Positions 16,204 to 24,737 of a stretch of DNA of 64,000 nt are shown here, piece by piece. Location: the NCBI GenBank assembly GCA_902788705.1, contig CADALE010000005.1:91609-155608 (forward strand). Reading direction: 5' to 3'. The notes below the pieces were generated by a model. The model was not told the origin of the DNA and searched no databases. It saw nothing but the letters and a program-made list of their open reading frames with translations. The stretch comes from an uncultured Coriobacteriaceae bacterium (GTDB taxonomy: Bacteria; Actinomycetota; Coriobacteriia; Coriobacteriales; Atopobiaceae). How positions within the stretch are numbered: the stretch's first letter is position 1; every line of letters begins with the position of its first letter. The position numbers and the translations under genes were made by a program.

Positions 16204-17748
16204 CTACATGCCGTCAGGCGCCGGCGGACGCTGGTCTGCGTGGGGCCCCGCGGAGGGCCACTGCGTGGGCGCCTGCTGCGCCTGCTGCGTCTGCTGGGGC
16301 GCTTGCTGAGGCGCCTGCTGGGGCGGCTGCTGCGCTGGCTGCTGCGGAAGAACCTGCTGGACGGGCATGGGCATGGGCACCATCTGCCATTGCTGCTGGG
16401 CGGTCGGCTGCTGGACACCCTGCTGGGAAGCCTCGACCGGCCAGGGAACGGGCATGCCCTGCGTGGTGAAGACCACGCTGCGATCGGCCGGCATGGTGCT
16501 GTCGGGCATGAGCGGCTCGGCGGGAACGGGGATCGGGTAGTACACCACGTGGATGGGCTGCATCGCCTGCTGGGGACCTGCCTGCACGGGCTGCTGGGGC
16601 ACCTGCTGGGCCGGCACCTGCTGCACGGGCATTGCCTGCACAGGCACCTGCTGGTAGGCGCCCTGCTGCACCGGGGCCTGTCGCATGGGCATCTGCTGGG
16701 TTGTCGCCTGCTGGTAGGCGCCCTGCTGCATCGGAACCTGCTGCACGGGCACCTGCTGCATGGGCACCTGCTGGTAGGCGCCTTGCTGCCCAGGCAGCGC
16801 CTGTGTGGGCGCCTGCTGCCAGCCACCCGGCACCCCCATGGCAACGCCCTGGTTGGCGGGCAGGTATCCAGGCTGCTGCCCCACTGGCAACACCTCGTGC
16901 TCGCTCACGAACGGCCCGAACTGCGGCGCCTGCATGGCCCGCAGCTCCATCACCGCCTTGATGAAGGTGGGCAGGTACAGCACGCAGATGATCAGGTAAA
17001 ACACGATGGTGGCGATGGCCTCCTCGCGGTCGGGCGTCACATACTCGGTCTCGAACGTCTCGCCGTACAGGCCCGTGGACACCACGAACAGCAGCCAGTC
17101 GTCGATGGCATGCACCGTCATCGCGCCAACCAGGCTCTTAGTCTTGAGCACCACCGCGCACAGCATCACGGCATACATGCCGGTCTGGCAGATCTTAAGC
17201 CCTGCCTGCGCAAACGTGAGGAGGTTGTTGGGGTCGAAGTCGTCCAGCGTGACGTGTGCGCAGCCAAACACCAGCGACGAGACGGCCACCGCCCACAGGA
17301 TGCCGTTCTTCTTGCCGCCAAAGCGCGCAAGGAGGCCTCCAAACAGCATCCCGCGGAACATCCCCTCCTCCGAGGCGCCGATGGCAAGGCACAGCACCAG
17401 CGAGCTCAGCAGCCTGAGCGCCCAGCCCTGCTGCACCGCCTCGCCGGCGCTCACGTAGTCGTAGAGGTCAAGCACCATGAGGATGGCGCTGATGGCCACG
17501 ATCCACCACATGAACTTCCATGACTCGAACAGGGCCGCACCATCAAAGCGCAGGTAGTCGCCACCCTTCATCATGAAGATGCCGAGCACGGCCACGATGG
17601 CCCCACCCAGCGTGGCACACAGGTCGAGGTCGGCGTCAAGCAGCATGCCCACCACGACGCCTGCAACCTCGCCCGCATAGATGAGCGCAAGCCAAATGAG
17701 CGCCGACACCATCTTTCCGGTTCCGTTAACGGCACGCGTCTCGTTCAT
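16204..17748 (-). CDS. CPBP family intramembrane metalloprotease with long Gln/Pro-rich tail
   Basis: 514 residues from the ATG at 17748 behind GGGAG. About eight membrane helices occupy residues 10-270. The CPBP (Abi) motifs are ASEEGMFRG, FGCAHV and HAIDD, which supply the glutamates and histidines of the active site. From about residue 295 to the end the protein is a low-complexity tail of repeated QQ-A/P-Y-QQ-V-P-M/V units, rich in Gln, Pro, Met and Val, likely cytoplasmic and disordered. CPBP proteases cleave prenylated proteins or act in bacteriocin maturation or immunity. It sits immediately upstream of the RiPP precursor on the same strand, so it is a candidate leader protease or immunity protein. 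The tail is very unusual for the family. Confidence 0.85.
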   Translation of the reverse strand: MNETRAVNGTGKMVSALIWLALIYAGEVAGVVVGMLLDADLDLCATLGGAIVAVLGIFMMKGGDYLRFDGAALFESWKFMWWIVAISAILMVLDLYDYVSAGEAVQQGWALRLLSSLVLCLAIGASEEGMFRGMLFGGLLARFGGKKNGILWAVAVSSLVFGCAHVTLDDFDPNNLLTFAQAGLKICQTGMYAVMLCAVVLKTKSLVGAMTVHAIDDWLLFVVSTGLYGETFETEYVTPDREEAIATIVFYLIICVLYLPTFIKAVMELRAMQAPQFGPFVSEHEVLPVGQQPGYLPANQGVAMGVPGGWQQAPTQALPGQQGAYQQVPMQQVPVQQVPMQQGAYQQATTQQMPMRQAPVQQGAYQQVPVQAMPVQQVPAQQVPQQPVQAGPQQAMQPIHVVYYPIPVPAEPLMPDSTMPADRSVVFTTQGMPVPWPVEASQQGVQQPTAQQQWQMVPMPMPVQQVLPQQPAQQPPQQAPQQAPQQTQQAQQAPTQWPSAGPHADQRPPAPDGM

Positions 17749-17943
17749 GGCAACTCCCAAACTCGCAATATACTAGCGCTATAGATACCCATTATGGTGG
17801 TTCTGCCAACGCCTGATGCGCGAAACCCCAAGCCGGCGGCTTCCCTGCGAGCCCCGGAGGCGCCAAAGGGGTTGCACGCGGGCAGCCTGAACGCCCCGCC
17901 CGCATCAGCCTGGCCCCGCAGAACCCGCAAGAAGGAGGTAGAC

Positions 17944-18420
17944 ATGCTCATACGCCGTGCGACCGAGGCAGACATGCCCGGCTTGGAGTCGCTGCTTGAT
18001 CAGGTGCTGATGGTTCACTACCACGGCAGGCCCGACCTCTTCATTCCCGGCACGCGCAAGTACACCGACGACGAGCTGCGTGGCATCATCGCCGACGACG
18101 AGCGTCCCATCTTTGTGGCGGTCGCCGACGATGCGGCGCCCGGCGAGGTTCTGGGGCATGCCTTCTGCGTGCACGAGCACTACGGCAGCAACAACATGCA
18201 CCACATCCACACCCTCTACGTGGATGACATCTGCGTTGACGATCACGCCCGCGGGATGCACGTGGGCACCGCCCTGTACCAGCACGTGCTTGCCTACGCG
18301 CGCGAGTGCGGCTGCTACAACGTGCAGCTTAACGTGTGGTCGTGCAACCCGGGCGCACAGGCCTTCTACGAGGCCATGGGGATGAAGCCGTACAAGGTGG
18401 GCATGGAGACGATCCTGTAG
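17944..18420 (+). CDS. GNAT family N-acetyltransferase
   Basis: 158 residues from an ATG behind AAGGAGGTAGAC. It starts IRRATEADMPGL as GNAT proteins do. The acetyl-CoA loop lies near HARGMHVGTALYQHVLAYA (the R/Q-x-x-G-x-G/A pattern), preceded by the beta-bulge strand LYVDDICVDD. The C-terminus NPGAQAFYEAMGMKPYKVGMETIL is the canonical last strand. The substrate is unknown; the short form and lone position do not suggest RimI. It runs toward the MarR gene but a promoter region with operators separates them. Confidence 0.88.
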   Translation: MLIRRATEADMPGLESLLDQVLMVHYHGRPDLFIPGTRKYTDDELRGIIADDERPIFVAVADDAAPGEVLGHAFCVHEHYGSNNMHHIHTLYVDDICVDDHARGMHVGTALYQHVLAYARECGCYNVQLNVWSCNPGAQAFYEAMGMKPYKVGMETIL

Positions 18421-18470
18421 CGGGCAGACCGCCTGCGCGGTGTCCCCCGCCTTGTCAGTGCGTTAAATTA

Positions 18471-18541
18471 CACAGGTACCTGTGTTTTGTGGAGGATATG
18501 TGAGCGAACACGCTCTCGCTTCGCATTACACAGGTACCTGT
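18471..18541. promoter_or_regulatory. Two ACAGGTACCTGT operators upstream of the MarR gene
   Basis: CACAGGTACCTGTG at 18471-18484 and ACAGGTACCTGT at 18530-18541 are perfect palindromes, both preceded by TTA or CATTA, 58 bp apart centre to centre. The second ends against TATTCT (about 18542), a plausible -10. MarR dimers bind such palindromes, so autoregulation of the downstream gene is likely. TTGTCA at 18452 could be another -35. Confidence 0.75.
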
Positions 18542-18660
18542 TATTCTATTCACGCACACTTCGACCGTGACCGCGCCTTAAGCACGCCAGGTATCGGCGC
18601 GCCGCGCAGGTTCACGACATCACCAAGTCAATCAGCCAACGGCAAGAAAGGTACCAACAC

Positions 18661-19617
18661 ATGGAGAGAGAACAGAGGAAGCAGGCAAAGCAGCTTGACC
18701 ACGAGCAGGTAACGCTGGACCGCAAGACAGGACGGCTGGGGATGCTGCTGCATCGCTACCGCATGAACGTCGCACGCGTCAAGGGGTCGGTGGGCGACCC
18801 GCTGCGCGGCCAGGGCCGCGTGCTCGCGCTGCTTGCCGCCAAGCCCGAGACCACCCAGCGCGAGCTCTCGTACCTGCTGGACATGCGCCAGCAGTCGCTG
18901 TCCGAGCTGCTCGCCAAGCTCGAGGACAAGGGCTACGTAACAAGGGAGAAGTCCGCCCAGGACGGTCGCGTCACCGTGGTGCGCCTCACCGACGCGGGCC
19001 GCGAGAAGGCGCCGTCGGTGGACGACATGACCCACGAGGACGACAGCTTCGACTGCCTTACTGACGAGGAACGCGCCGAGTACGAGCGCCTGGTGGACAA
19101 GGTCATCGCATCGCTTGAGGAGCGCCTTGTCAGCCTTGGCGACGATCCCTACGCTCCCCCGCGTGGGCCCCGCCGGCACGAGGGCCGCGGGCCTCGCGAG
19201 CTCGACGATCGTGACCGCCGCGAGTTTGAGGGCCGTCAGCCGCGCGAGTTTGAGGGCCGCGGGCCGCGCGGGCACGAGGGCCGTGGACGCCGAGAGTTTG
19301 AGGGTCGCGGACCGCACGAGTTTGACGAGCGTGAGTCCCGCGGACCTCGCGGGCCGCGTGGGCACGAGGGGCGCGGTCGTCGCGAGTTTGACGAGCGCGA
19401 CAACGAGCGGCGCAACATGCGCGGGCCGCGGCACGAGCAGTTCCGTGACGACTCCCGCACGCGTCGCGCCCCGGGCGATCGCATCGAGGGCGAGGCCGGG
19501 AGCTATCGCGTGCGCCCGCCCCGTCGCTTCGAGGACGAGCGCGAGCCGCGCGGCAGGCGCTGGGAACCGACCCGCGACGACCATCGCCGCGATGACGAGG
19601 GATTTGTTGACGCATAG
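18661..19617 (+). CDS. MarR family regulator with Arg/Gly/Glu-rich C-terminal tail
   Basis: 318 residues, about twice the family norm. Residues 1-165 are a full MarR winged-helix unit: GRVLALLAAKPETTQRELSY, then the recognition helix RQQSLSELLAKLEDKGYV and the wing SAQDGRVTVVRLTDAGRE. From about residue 170 to the end the chain is built of repeats of (R/H)-E-F-E-G-R-G-P-R and G-H-E-G-R-G-R, with very many Arg, Gly, Glu and Asp and no predicted fold. Such RGG/RE-like tails bind RNA or drive condensation in other proteins; here the role is unknown. Two ACAGGTACCTGT palindromes precede it. A strong bidirectional terminator follows. Confidence 0.88.
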   Translation: MEREQRKQAKQLDHEQVTLDRKTGRLGMLLHRYRMNVARVKGSVGDPLRGQGRVLALLAAKPETTQRELSYLLDMRQQSLSELLAKLEDKGYVTREKSAQDGRVTVVRLTDAGREKAPSVDDMTHEDDSFDCLTDEERAEYERLVDKVIASLEERLVSLGDDPYAPPRGPRRHEGRGPRELDDRDRREFEGRQPREFEGRGPRGHEGRGRREFEGRGPHEFDERESRGPRGPRGHEGRGRREFDERDNERRNMRGPRHEQFRDDSRTRRAPGDRIEGEAGSYRVRPPRRFEDEREPRGRRWEPTRDDHRRDDEGFVDA

Positions 19618-19674
19618 CGCCTCGGTGGGAAGCCCGCGACCAGAAAGGGAGAGCTGGTCGTCTGCTTCATAGGA

Positions 19675-19702
19675 GGGGCCCAGGCCATATGGCCTGGGCC
19701 CC
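19675..19702. terminator. Perfect 28-bp palindrome, bidirectional terminator
   Basis: GGGGCCCAGGCCAT is followed directly by its exact complement ATGGCCTGGGCCCC. It lies between the convergent MarR gene and the Ala-rich protein gene, with TTGCTTGT on the plus side. Position and strength fit a shared terminator. Confidence 0.75.
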
Positions 19703-19735
19703 TTGCTTGTACTGCCAAATGATGGTTGCCGAGAG

Positions 19736-20443
19736 CTACTCCTCGACGGGCTCCTCTGCCTCGGCGGCTGCCTCGACAGCCTCCTCGGCGACGACCTCGA
19801 CCTCTTCGGCTACCTCTGCCACCGCGTCAACGGCCTCAGCCACAGCCTCCTCAGCCATGGGCTCCGCCTCGTCGACAGCCTCGACGACCTCGTCCTCAAC
19901 CTCGGGCTCGCACACCTCGGCCTCGTCGTCCACCGGCTCCTCGGTAACCTCCACGACCGTGGCAACGCTGCCGATGATGCCATCGCCATCAAGGTCGCGG
20001 CCAGTCTTGAGCTCGATAAAGTCCACGGCCTTGGTGAAGGCGCCTTGCGCCGCAACCGCGGCCTTCTGGACATGCGGACGCGCCTGCTCCACGACGGGTG
20101 CCGTAGCCTCGGCAACCTTGCCCACGACGGGTGCCGCAGCCTCGGCGACCTTGCCCACCACGGGCGCCGCCGCGTCCGCCACCTTGCCCACCACGGGCGC
20201 CGCAGCCTCGGCAACCTTGCCCACCACAGGCTTGGCGCGGTCTGCCACCTGGCCAGCTGCCGTGGCAACGCCCTGGGCGGCCTTCTCCACATGCGGCCGC
20301 GCGGCCTCGGCAGCCCCGGCAGCCTTCTCGGCCATGTTGCTCAGCGCGGGCTTGGCGCGCTCGGCCAGGCTCGACGCACGCTCACCCACCTCCTCGACCA
20401 GCTCGGTCGCCCTCTCGATGATGTCCTGCGAATTGATTGCCAT
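19736..20443 (-). CDS. Ala-rich amphipathic repeat protein with acidic tail
   Basis: 235 residues from the ATG at 20443 (GGGGGC upstream). The N-terminal half is helical and Ala/Lys/Glu-rich, reminiscent of apolipoprotein/LEA-like or YtxH-type proteins. Between about residues 70 and 120 an 11-residue unit close to APVVGKVAEAA is repeated about five times. A single GRDLDGDGIIG segment resembles an EF-hand/dockerin calcium loop. The last ~75 residues are almost all Glu, Ala, Val and Asp. No signal peptide or membrane helix is visible. Function unknown; a surface-, lipid- or stress-associated scaffold is conceivable. It lies 50 bp after glpK on the same strand. Confidence 0.75.
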   Translation of the reverse strand: MAINSQDIIERATELVEEVGERASSLAERAKPALSNMAEKAAGAAEAARPHVEKAAQGVATAAGQVADRAKPVVGKVAEAAAPVVGKVADAAAPVVGKVAEAAAPVVGKVAEATAPVVEQARPHVQKAAVAAQGAFTKAVDFIELKTGRDLDGDGIIGSVATVVEVTEEPVDDEAEVCEPEVEDEVVEAVDEAEPMAEEAVAEAVDAVAEVAEEVEVVAEEAVEAAAEAEEPVEE

Positions 20444-20492
20444 GCCCAGCCCCCTTCGTCCGATCGCCAATCGTCCAGCTATTCCAGCCTCG

Positions 20493-21986
20493 TTACCCTA
20501 TCGTCCTGCGCACCGCGTCTGCCCAGCCGGCCAGAAGCTCGTCCGCACGCTCGCGCATCATCGTGGGCTTGAACACGTCGTCGCCCGAGCGCAGCGCCTT
20601 GAGCGCGTCCGTGTCCTTCCAGAAGCCCACGGCGAGGCCGGCCAGGTAGGCCGCGCCAAGGGCCGTGGTCTCGGGGTTCTGGGGACGATGCAGCTCGCAG
20701 CCCAGGATGTCCGACTGGAACTGCATCAGGAAGTTGTTGCGCGAGGCCCCGCCGTCCACGTTAAGCTGCGCAAGCGGGGCTCCCGAGTCGGCCTCCATGG
20801 CCTTCACCAGGTCGGAGATCTGGTATGCCATGCTCTCGAGCGCAGCACGTACCACGTGGTTGCGGTTGGTGCCGCGCGTCATGCCCACGATGGTGCCGCG
20901 TGCGTCGGGCTTCCAGTACGGAGCGCCCAGACCGGTGAACGCCGGTACCAGGTACACGCCACCGGTGTCGGGCACCGCCAGCGCCATGCCCTCGGAGTCG
21001 GACGCCTTCTGCACCAAGCCCATCTCATCGCGCAGCCACTGGATGGTGGCGCCCGCCATGAAGACGCTGCCCTCAAGGGCGTACTCGAGGTGGCCGGTGC
21101 CCGGCGCCGACGCCGCGATGGTGGTTACCAGGCTGTTCTTGGAGGCGCACGCCTCGGCACCGGTGTGCAGCAGCAGGAAGCAGCCGGTTCCGTAGGTGTT
21201 CTTTGCCTGGCCAGACTCGAAGCAGCACTGGCCAAAGAGGGCCGCCTGCTGGTCGCCCGCCACGCCCGTGATGGGAATGCCTGCGGGAATGCCCAGGTAG
21301 CTGGTGGTACCAAAGCTGCCGGACGACGGACGCACCTCGGGCATCATCGATGCGGGCACGCCAAACAGGTCAAGCAGCCAGGGGTCCCAGCAGCCCTCGT
21401 GGATGTTGAACAGCATGGTGCGGCTGGCGTTGGTCACGTCGGTGGCGTGCACCTTTCCGCCGGTCAGCACCCACACCAGCCACGTGTCAACCGTGCCAAA
21501 AAACAGCTCGCCGGCCTCGGCGCGCTCGCGCGCCCCGTCAACGTTGTCCAGCAGCCACTTGATCTTGCTGGCCGAGAAGTATGCGTCGGGCAGAAGGCCG
21601 GTCTTCTCTTGGATGGTGCGGGCCACCTCGGGGCTGCCGCACAGCTCGTCTACCATGCGCGCGGTGCGGCGGCACTGCCACACGATGGCGTTGGCCACGG
21701 GCTCGCCCGTCACGCGGTCCCACACCAGGGTGGTCTCGCGCTGGTTGTCGATGCCGATGGCCGCGATGTCGTCAGCCTTGAGGCCGTTGCGGGTTATCAG
21801 GTCGGTGAGCGAACCCAGCTGCGACATCAGGATGTCCTGCGGGTTGTGCTCAACCCAGCCGGGCGCCGGGTAGATCTGCGGAAACTCGCGCTGGGCCACA
21901 TCCAGCATCCGGCCCTGCACGTCCACCAAGATGGCGCGCGACGAGGTGGTTCCCTGGTCGAGCGCAATCACGTACTGCTTGCTCAT
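20493..21986 (-). CDS. glpK: Glycerol kinase
   Basis: 497 residues, the normal length. It begins [18 protein letters not shown] (phosphate-1 motif) and contains [11 protein letters not shown] and [24 protein letters not shown], and the FGGY signature region [14 protein letters not shown] with [14 protein letters not shown]. The enzyme phosphorylates glycerol to glycerol-3-phosphate for glycolysis and lipid synthesis. No glpF or glpD is nearby, so uptake and oxidation are encoded elsewhere. RBS GAGGGGGC lies upstream. The nearby LtaS-like enzyme and lipase are consistent with glycerol-lipid turnover, though not an operon. Confidence 0.97.
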   Translation of the reverse strand: MSKQYVIALDQGTTSSRAILVDVQGRMLDVAQREFPQIYPAPGWVEHNPQDILMSQLGSLTDLITRNGLKADDIAAIGIDNQRETTLVWDRVTGEPVANAIVWQCRRTARMVDELCGSPEVARTIQEKTGLLPDAYFSASKIKWLLDNVDGARERAEAGELFFGTVDTWLVWVLTGGKVHATDVTNASRTMLFNIHEGCWDPWLLDLFGVPASMMPEVRPSSGSFGTTSYLGIPAGIPITGVAGDQQAALFGQCCFESGQAKNTYGTGCFLLLHTGAEACASKNSLVTTIAASAPGTGHLEYALEGSVFMAGATIQWLRDEMGLVQKASDSEGMALAVPDTGGVYLVPAFTGLGAPYWKPDARGTIVGMTRGTNRNHVVRAALESMAYQISDLVKAMEADSGAPLAQLNVDGGASRNNFLMQFQSDILGCELHRPQNPETTALGAAYLAGLAVGFWKDTDALKALRSGDDVFKPTMMRERADELLAGWADAVRRTIG

Positions 21987-22049
21987 GGCTGTTGCCCCCT
22001 CTTGCTCAAGGCGCCCGCGCGTCGCGCGCCCGGGCGCCGCGTTTTTGCC

Positions 22050-23057
22050 CTAGGCCTCCTGCGCCTTGGCCCCGTGCGCGTCCACCCAGGCAAGCACGTC
22101 GTCATATACGCGCTGGTGGTCGGTCTCGTTCAGGATCTCGTGGCGCATGTGCTCGTAGATGGTGCAGGTCACGTCCCTCGAACCGGCGTCGCGAGCCATC
22201 TGGGCCGCCGTACGCACGCCCTCTCCCATCGAGCCCACCGGGTCGCCGTCGCCCGCGATGTACAGCAGCGGCAGCTCGGGCGGCACCTTCAGGCAGCAAG
22301 CCATGTCGCACACCTCGCGGGTAAGCGCCGTCACGGTGCCATACCCGCCCACCGAGAACGAGAAGCCGCTTGCCTCGTCGGCGATGTAGGTGTCCACGTT
22401 GCCCTCGTCGTACGAAAGCCAGTCAACCGGGGTGCGCGCGTCCTTGATGGCCTTTGAGTACGCGCCCACGCCCATGCCCTCGATGAGCGAGCTCACGGCG
22501 TCCTCGCCCTTGATGGCGGCCACCACCTTGCATGCCAGGTTGCCCATCGACGAGGTTGCCGGCGGCACGTGCCCCGTGCCGCAGATGATGGCGCCGGCCA
22601 ACCCCTTGCCCTCGCGCGCGATGTAGGCGCGCGTCACGAAGCTGCCCAGCGAGTGGCCAAAGATGAAGTGAGGCGTGCCCTCGGGAAGCTTGTCGTGGAT
22701 GACGCCGCGCATGCGGCCCACGTCGTTTATCAGGATCTCCTTGCCCGTGCGCAGGGGCAGCTTGCCCCAGCGGTCGCGCGTGGAGCTGCCGCCGTGGCAG
22801 ATGTGGTCGTGGCCGCACACCACGATACCGTTGCAGGCCAGGAAGCGGGCAAAGTCGCCGTAGCGGCCCACGTGCTCGGCCATGCCGTGAACGATCTGCA
22901 CGACGGCGCGCGGGTGCTCAACCGATCCCCACGGGTCGTCGGCCGCAGCGTCAGGGCCCATCCCCTTGGGCCACCAGATGTAACCATGGATGCGCGAGCT
23001 GCCGTCCGACGACTCGAACCAGATTTCCTCGCGCTCAATGGACTCCTTGTCCACCAT
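22050..23057 (-). CDS. Alpha/beta hydrolase, monoacylglycerol lipase/lysophospholipase type
   Basis: 335 residues from the ATG at 23057 behind GGGAGG. The oxyanion motif VHGMAEHVGRY and nucleophile elbow FGHSLGSFV match the PldB/MGL (Hydrolase_4) family. The acidic residue is in AGDGDPVGSMGEGV and the catalytic His in MRHEILNETD. These enzymes release fatty acids from monoacylglycerols or lysophospholipids. It is cytosolic, with no signal peptide. It ends 64 bp before glpK on the same strand, so products (glycerol) could feed GlpK; this link is an inference from proximity. Confidence 0.88.
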   Translation of the reverse strand: MVDKESIEREEIWFESSDGSSRIHGYIWWPKGMGPDAAADDPWGSVEHPRAVVQIVHGMAEHVGRYGDFARFLACNGIVVCGHDHICHGGSSTRDRWGKLPLRTGKEILINDVGRMRGVIHDKLPEGTPHFIFGHSLGSFVTRAYIAREGKGLAGAIICGTGHVPPATSSMGNLACKVVAAIKGEDAVSSLIEGMGVGAYSKAIKDARTPVDWLSYDEGNVDTYIADEASGFSFSVGGYGTVTALTREVCDMACCLKVPPELPLLYIAGDGDPVGSMGEGVRTAAQMARDAGSRDVTCTIYEHMRHEILNETDHQRVYDDVLAWVDAHGAKAQEA

Positions 23058-23261
23058 GCGCCTCCCTTGTCGCTTGTACACAGGCATGTACAGGCTACTT
23101 CAGGTCACAAGAGAGCCTCGCCACCATTCGACCGCCGCGACCGTGGCATCGGGGAGAGGTGCGCCGCGCTGCTGGGCGGGGCGCTATCTAGTTTGGGTTG
23201 TCTGACAAGGGCCCAAGAGCCTGATGGGGCAGGAGCGTGCGGGCTTCTGGCCCGCCGGCGG

Positions 23262-24041
23262 CTATGCCTGCACGGCCTCCTCGGCCATGGTCTTGCGCAG
23301 GTCGTCCAGCACGATTGGCAGGAAGTAGCGCAGCTGCTTGCGCCACCATGGCCAGTCGTGGTTGACGTCGTCGCCCCAGAAGTCGCACCAGCAGGCAATG
23401 CCCTTGGCACGGCAGGTGTCGCGAATGATGCGCAGGTCAGCGATGCCCTGGTCCTCCCAAGCGCCCTGTCCCACGCACAGCACCAGCTGCCGCTGGGCAT
23501 AGATCTTCACGTAGGGGTGGTCTGCCGGCATGTTGGGCAGGAAGGCCGTGATGCAGTTCTGGTACAGGACGTCGTCCATCCAGTCGCCCCAGAAGTACTT
23601 GGTGTCGTACACGCCCGAAAGCGCGATGCAGCCCTGGAACAGGTCCGGACGGCGGAACGCCGCGATGGCCGCATGCGTGGCGCCCATCGAGCAGCCGATG
23701 GCAAAAGGCCTGCGGTCGGTGCCGTTGATCTCGTGCACGAGCGGGATGAGCTCGTCGGTGACATAGCGGAAGTAGTCCTCCTGGCGCTGTGCGCGACGGG
23801 CCTTGTCGCCCCAGGTGTCCGACCAGCTTTCCTGGTCGATGCTGTCAACCGAAAACAGCTGCAGGGTGCCGCCCTCGATGTAGTCGGACAGCAGGTCGAT
23901 CATGCCATAGTCCTCGAAGTTGTTGCACTTCGCGTCCTGCACCTGAAACACCACCACGGGATAGCCGCCGTCACCGTATACGATGAGGCTCATGTCCTCG
24001 CCCAGTGCCTCGCTGTGCCGCGTGATAAGGTCGCGCCTCAT
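23262..24041 (-). CDS. Esterase D-like alpha/beta hydrolase
   Basis: 259 residues. The nucleophile elbow is IGCSMGATHA and the probable catalytic His is in GDDVNHDWPWWRKQL; the N-terminal VYGDGGYPVVVFQ and the ALSGVYD strand match the putative-esterase (EsD/Ag85-like) family seen as short cytosolic proteins in Firmicutes and Actinobacteria. Substrate unknown. GGAGGGCATC directly precedes the start. It is separated by a 200-bp gap without visible features from the lipase gene. Confidence 0.82.
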   Translation of the reverse strand: MRRDLITRHSEALGEDMSLIVYGDGGYPVVVFQVQDAKCNNFEDYGMIDLLSDYIEGGTLQLFSVDSIDQESWSDTWGDKARRAQRQEDYFRYVTDELIPLVHEINGTDRRPFAIGCSMGATHAAIAAFRRPDLFQGCIALSGVYDTKYFWGDWMDDVLYQNCITAFLPNMPADHPYVKIYAQRQLVLCVGQGAWEDQGIADLRIIRDTCRAKGIACWCDFWGDDVNHDWPWWRKQLRYFLPIVLDDLRKTMAEEAVQA

Positions 24042-24119
24042 GATGCCCTCCCAACGTGTCTTGGTTCCATGCCTTGATGCTAGCGAACAAGGGGGATTTA
24101 TGGAGCGTAGATGGAGGAC

Positions 24120-24614
24120 CTATCTGCCGAGCGGCAGCTGGGAAAGGTTTGCACAGCGCTCGAGGGTGCACACGAACGCCTCGAGGCCGGCGAGGTCAGC
24201 CGCCGAGAAGCGCCCCAACAGCGGGCTGTCGATGTCCAGCACGCCCACCACCTGACCGTCCGCATGGATGGGCACCACCACTTCGGAGTTTGATGCGCTG
24301 TCGCAGGCGATGTGGCCAGCAAACTCGTGCACGTTAGGCACGAGCTGCGACAAGTTGGTGGCCGCCGCGGTGCCGCACACCCCGCGGCCAAATTCGATGC
24401 GCACGCAGGCAACCTTGCCCTGGAAGGGGCCCAGCAGAAGCGATGGCTGCGGCGTGGTGGCATCGGTAAGGTAGAAGCCCGCCCAGTTGAGGTCGTCCAG
24501 GGCATCCATCAGCAGGGCCGACGCGTTGGATAGCACGGGCAGCCAGTGCGGCTCGCCCTCGGCAAGCGCCTGGAGCTGCGCGCACAGCAGCTGGTAGTCT
24601 ACCTGGTTGGGCAT
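24120..24614 (-). CDS. GAF-domain free methionine-(R)-sulfoxide reductase
   Basis: 164 residues from the ATG at 24614 behind AGGAGGCCACC. One GAF domain with WAGFYL, LLLGPFQGKVACVRIEFGRGVCG and HIACDSASNSEVVVPI. The three cysteines (KVAC, GRGVC, HIAC) sit where fRMsr enzymes place catalytic and resolving residues. It reduces free L-methionine-(R)-sulfoxide with thioredoxin, protecting an anaerobe against oxidative damage. The extra upstream frame to 24698 lacks a ribosome site. It diverges from the ATP-grasp gene. Confidence 0.9.
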   Translation of the reverse strand: MPNQVDYQLLCAQLQALAEGEPHWLPVLSNASALLMDALDDLNWAGFYLTDATTPQPSLLLGPFQGKVACVRIEFGRGVCGTAAATNLSQLVPNVHEFAGHIACDSASNSEVVVPIHADGQVVGVLDIDSPLLGRFSAADLAGLEAFVCTLERCANLSQLPLGR

Positions 24615-24737
24615 GGTGGCCTCCTTCTTGCGTGGTTGCCCAAAGCTTAGCATGTGGCCGACTTGCTCGGAGCGCAGCCGCCACAACGAACTCGACACAA
24701 ACCCCTGCTAGCATGTAACGGTCCGAAAGGAGGCACC

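Noticed and set aside
16080..16844. 254-codon minus-strand frame of Cys/Arg/Ser-rich sequence
   Set aside because: It is an out-of-frame reading of the Gln/Pro tail of the CPBP gene; its low-complexity composition comes from the repeats.
19689..22457. 922-codon plus-strand open frame
   Set aside because: Antisense shadow of glpK and the Ala-rich protein; no ribosome site or domain.
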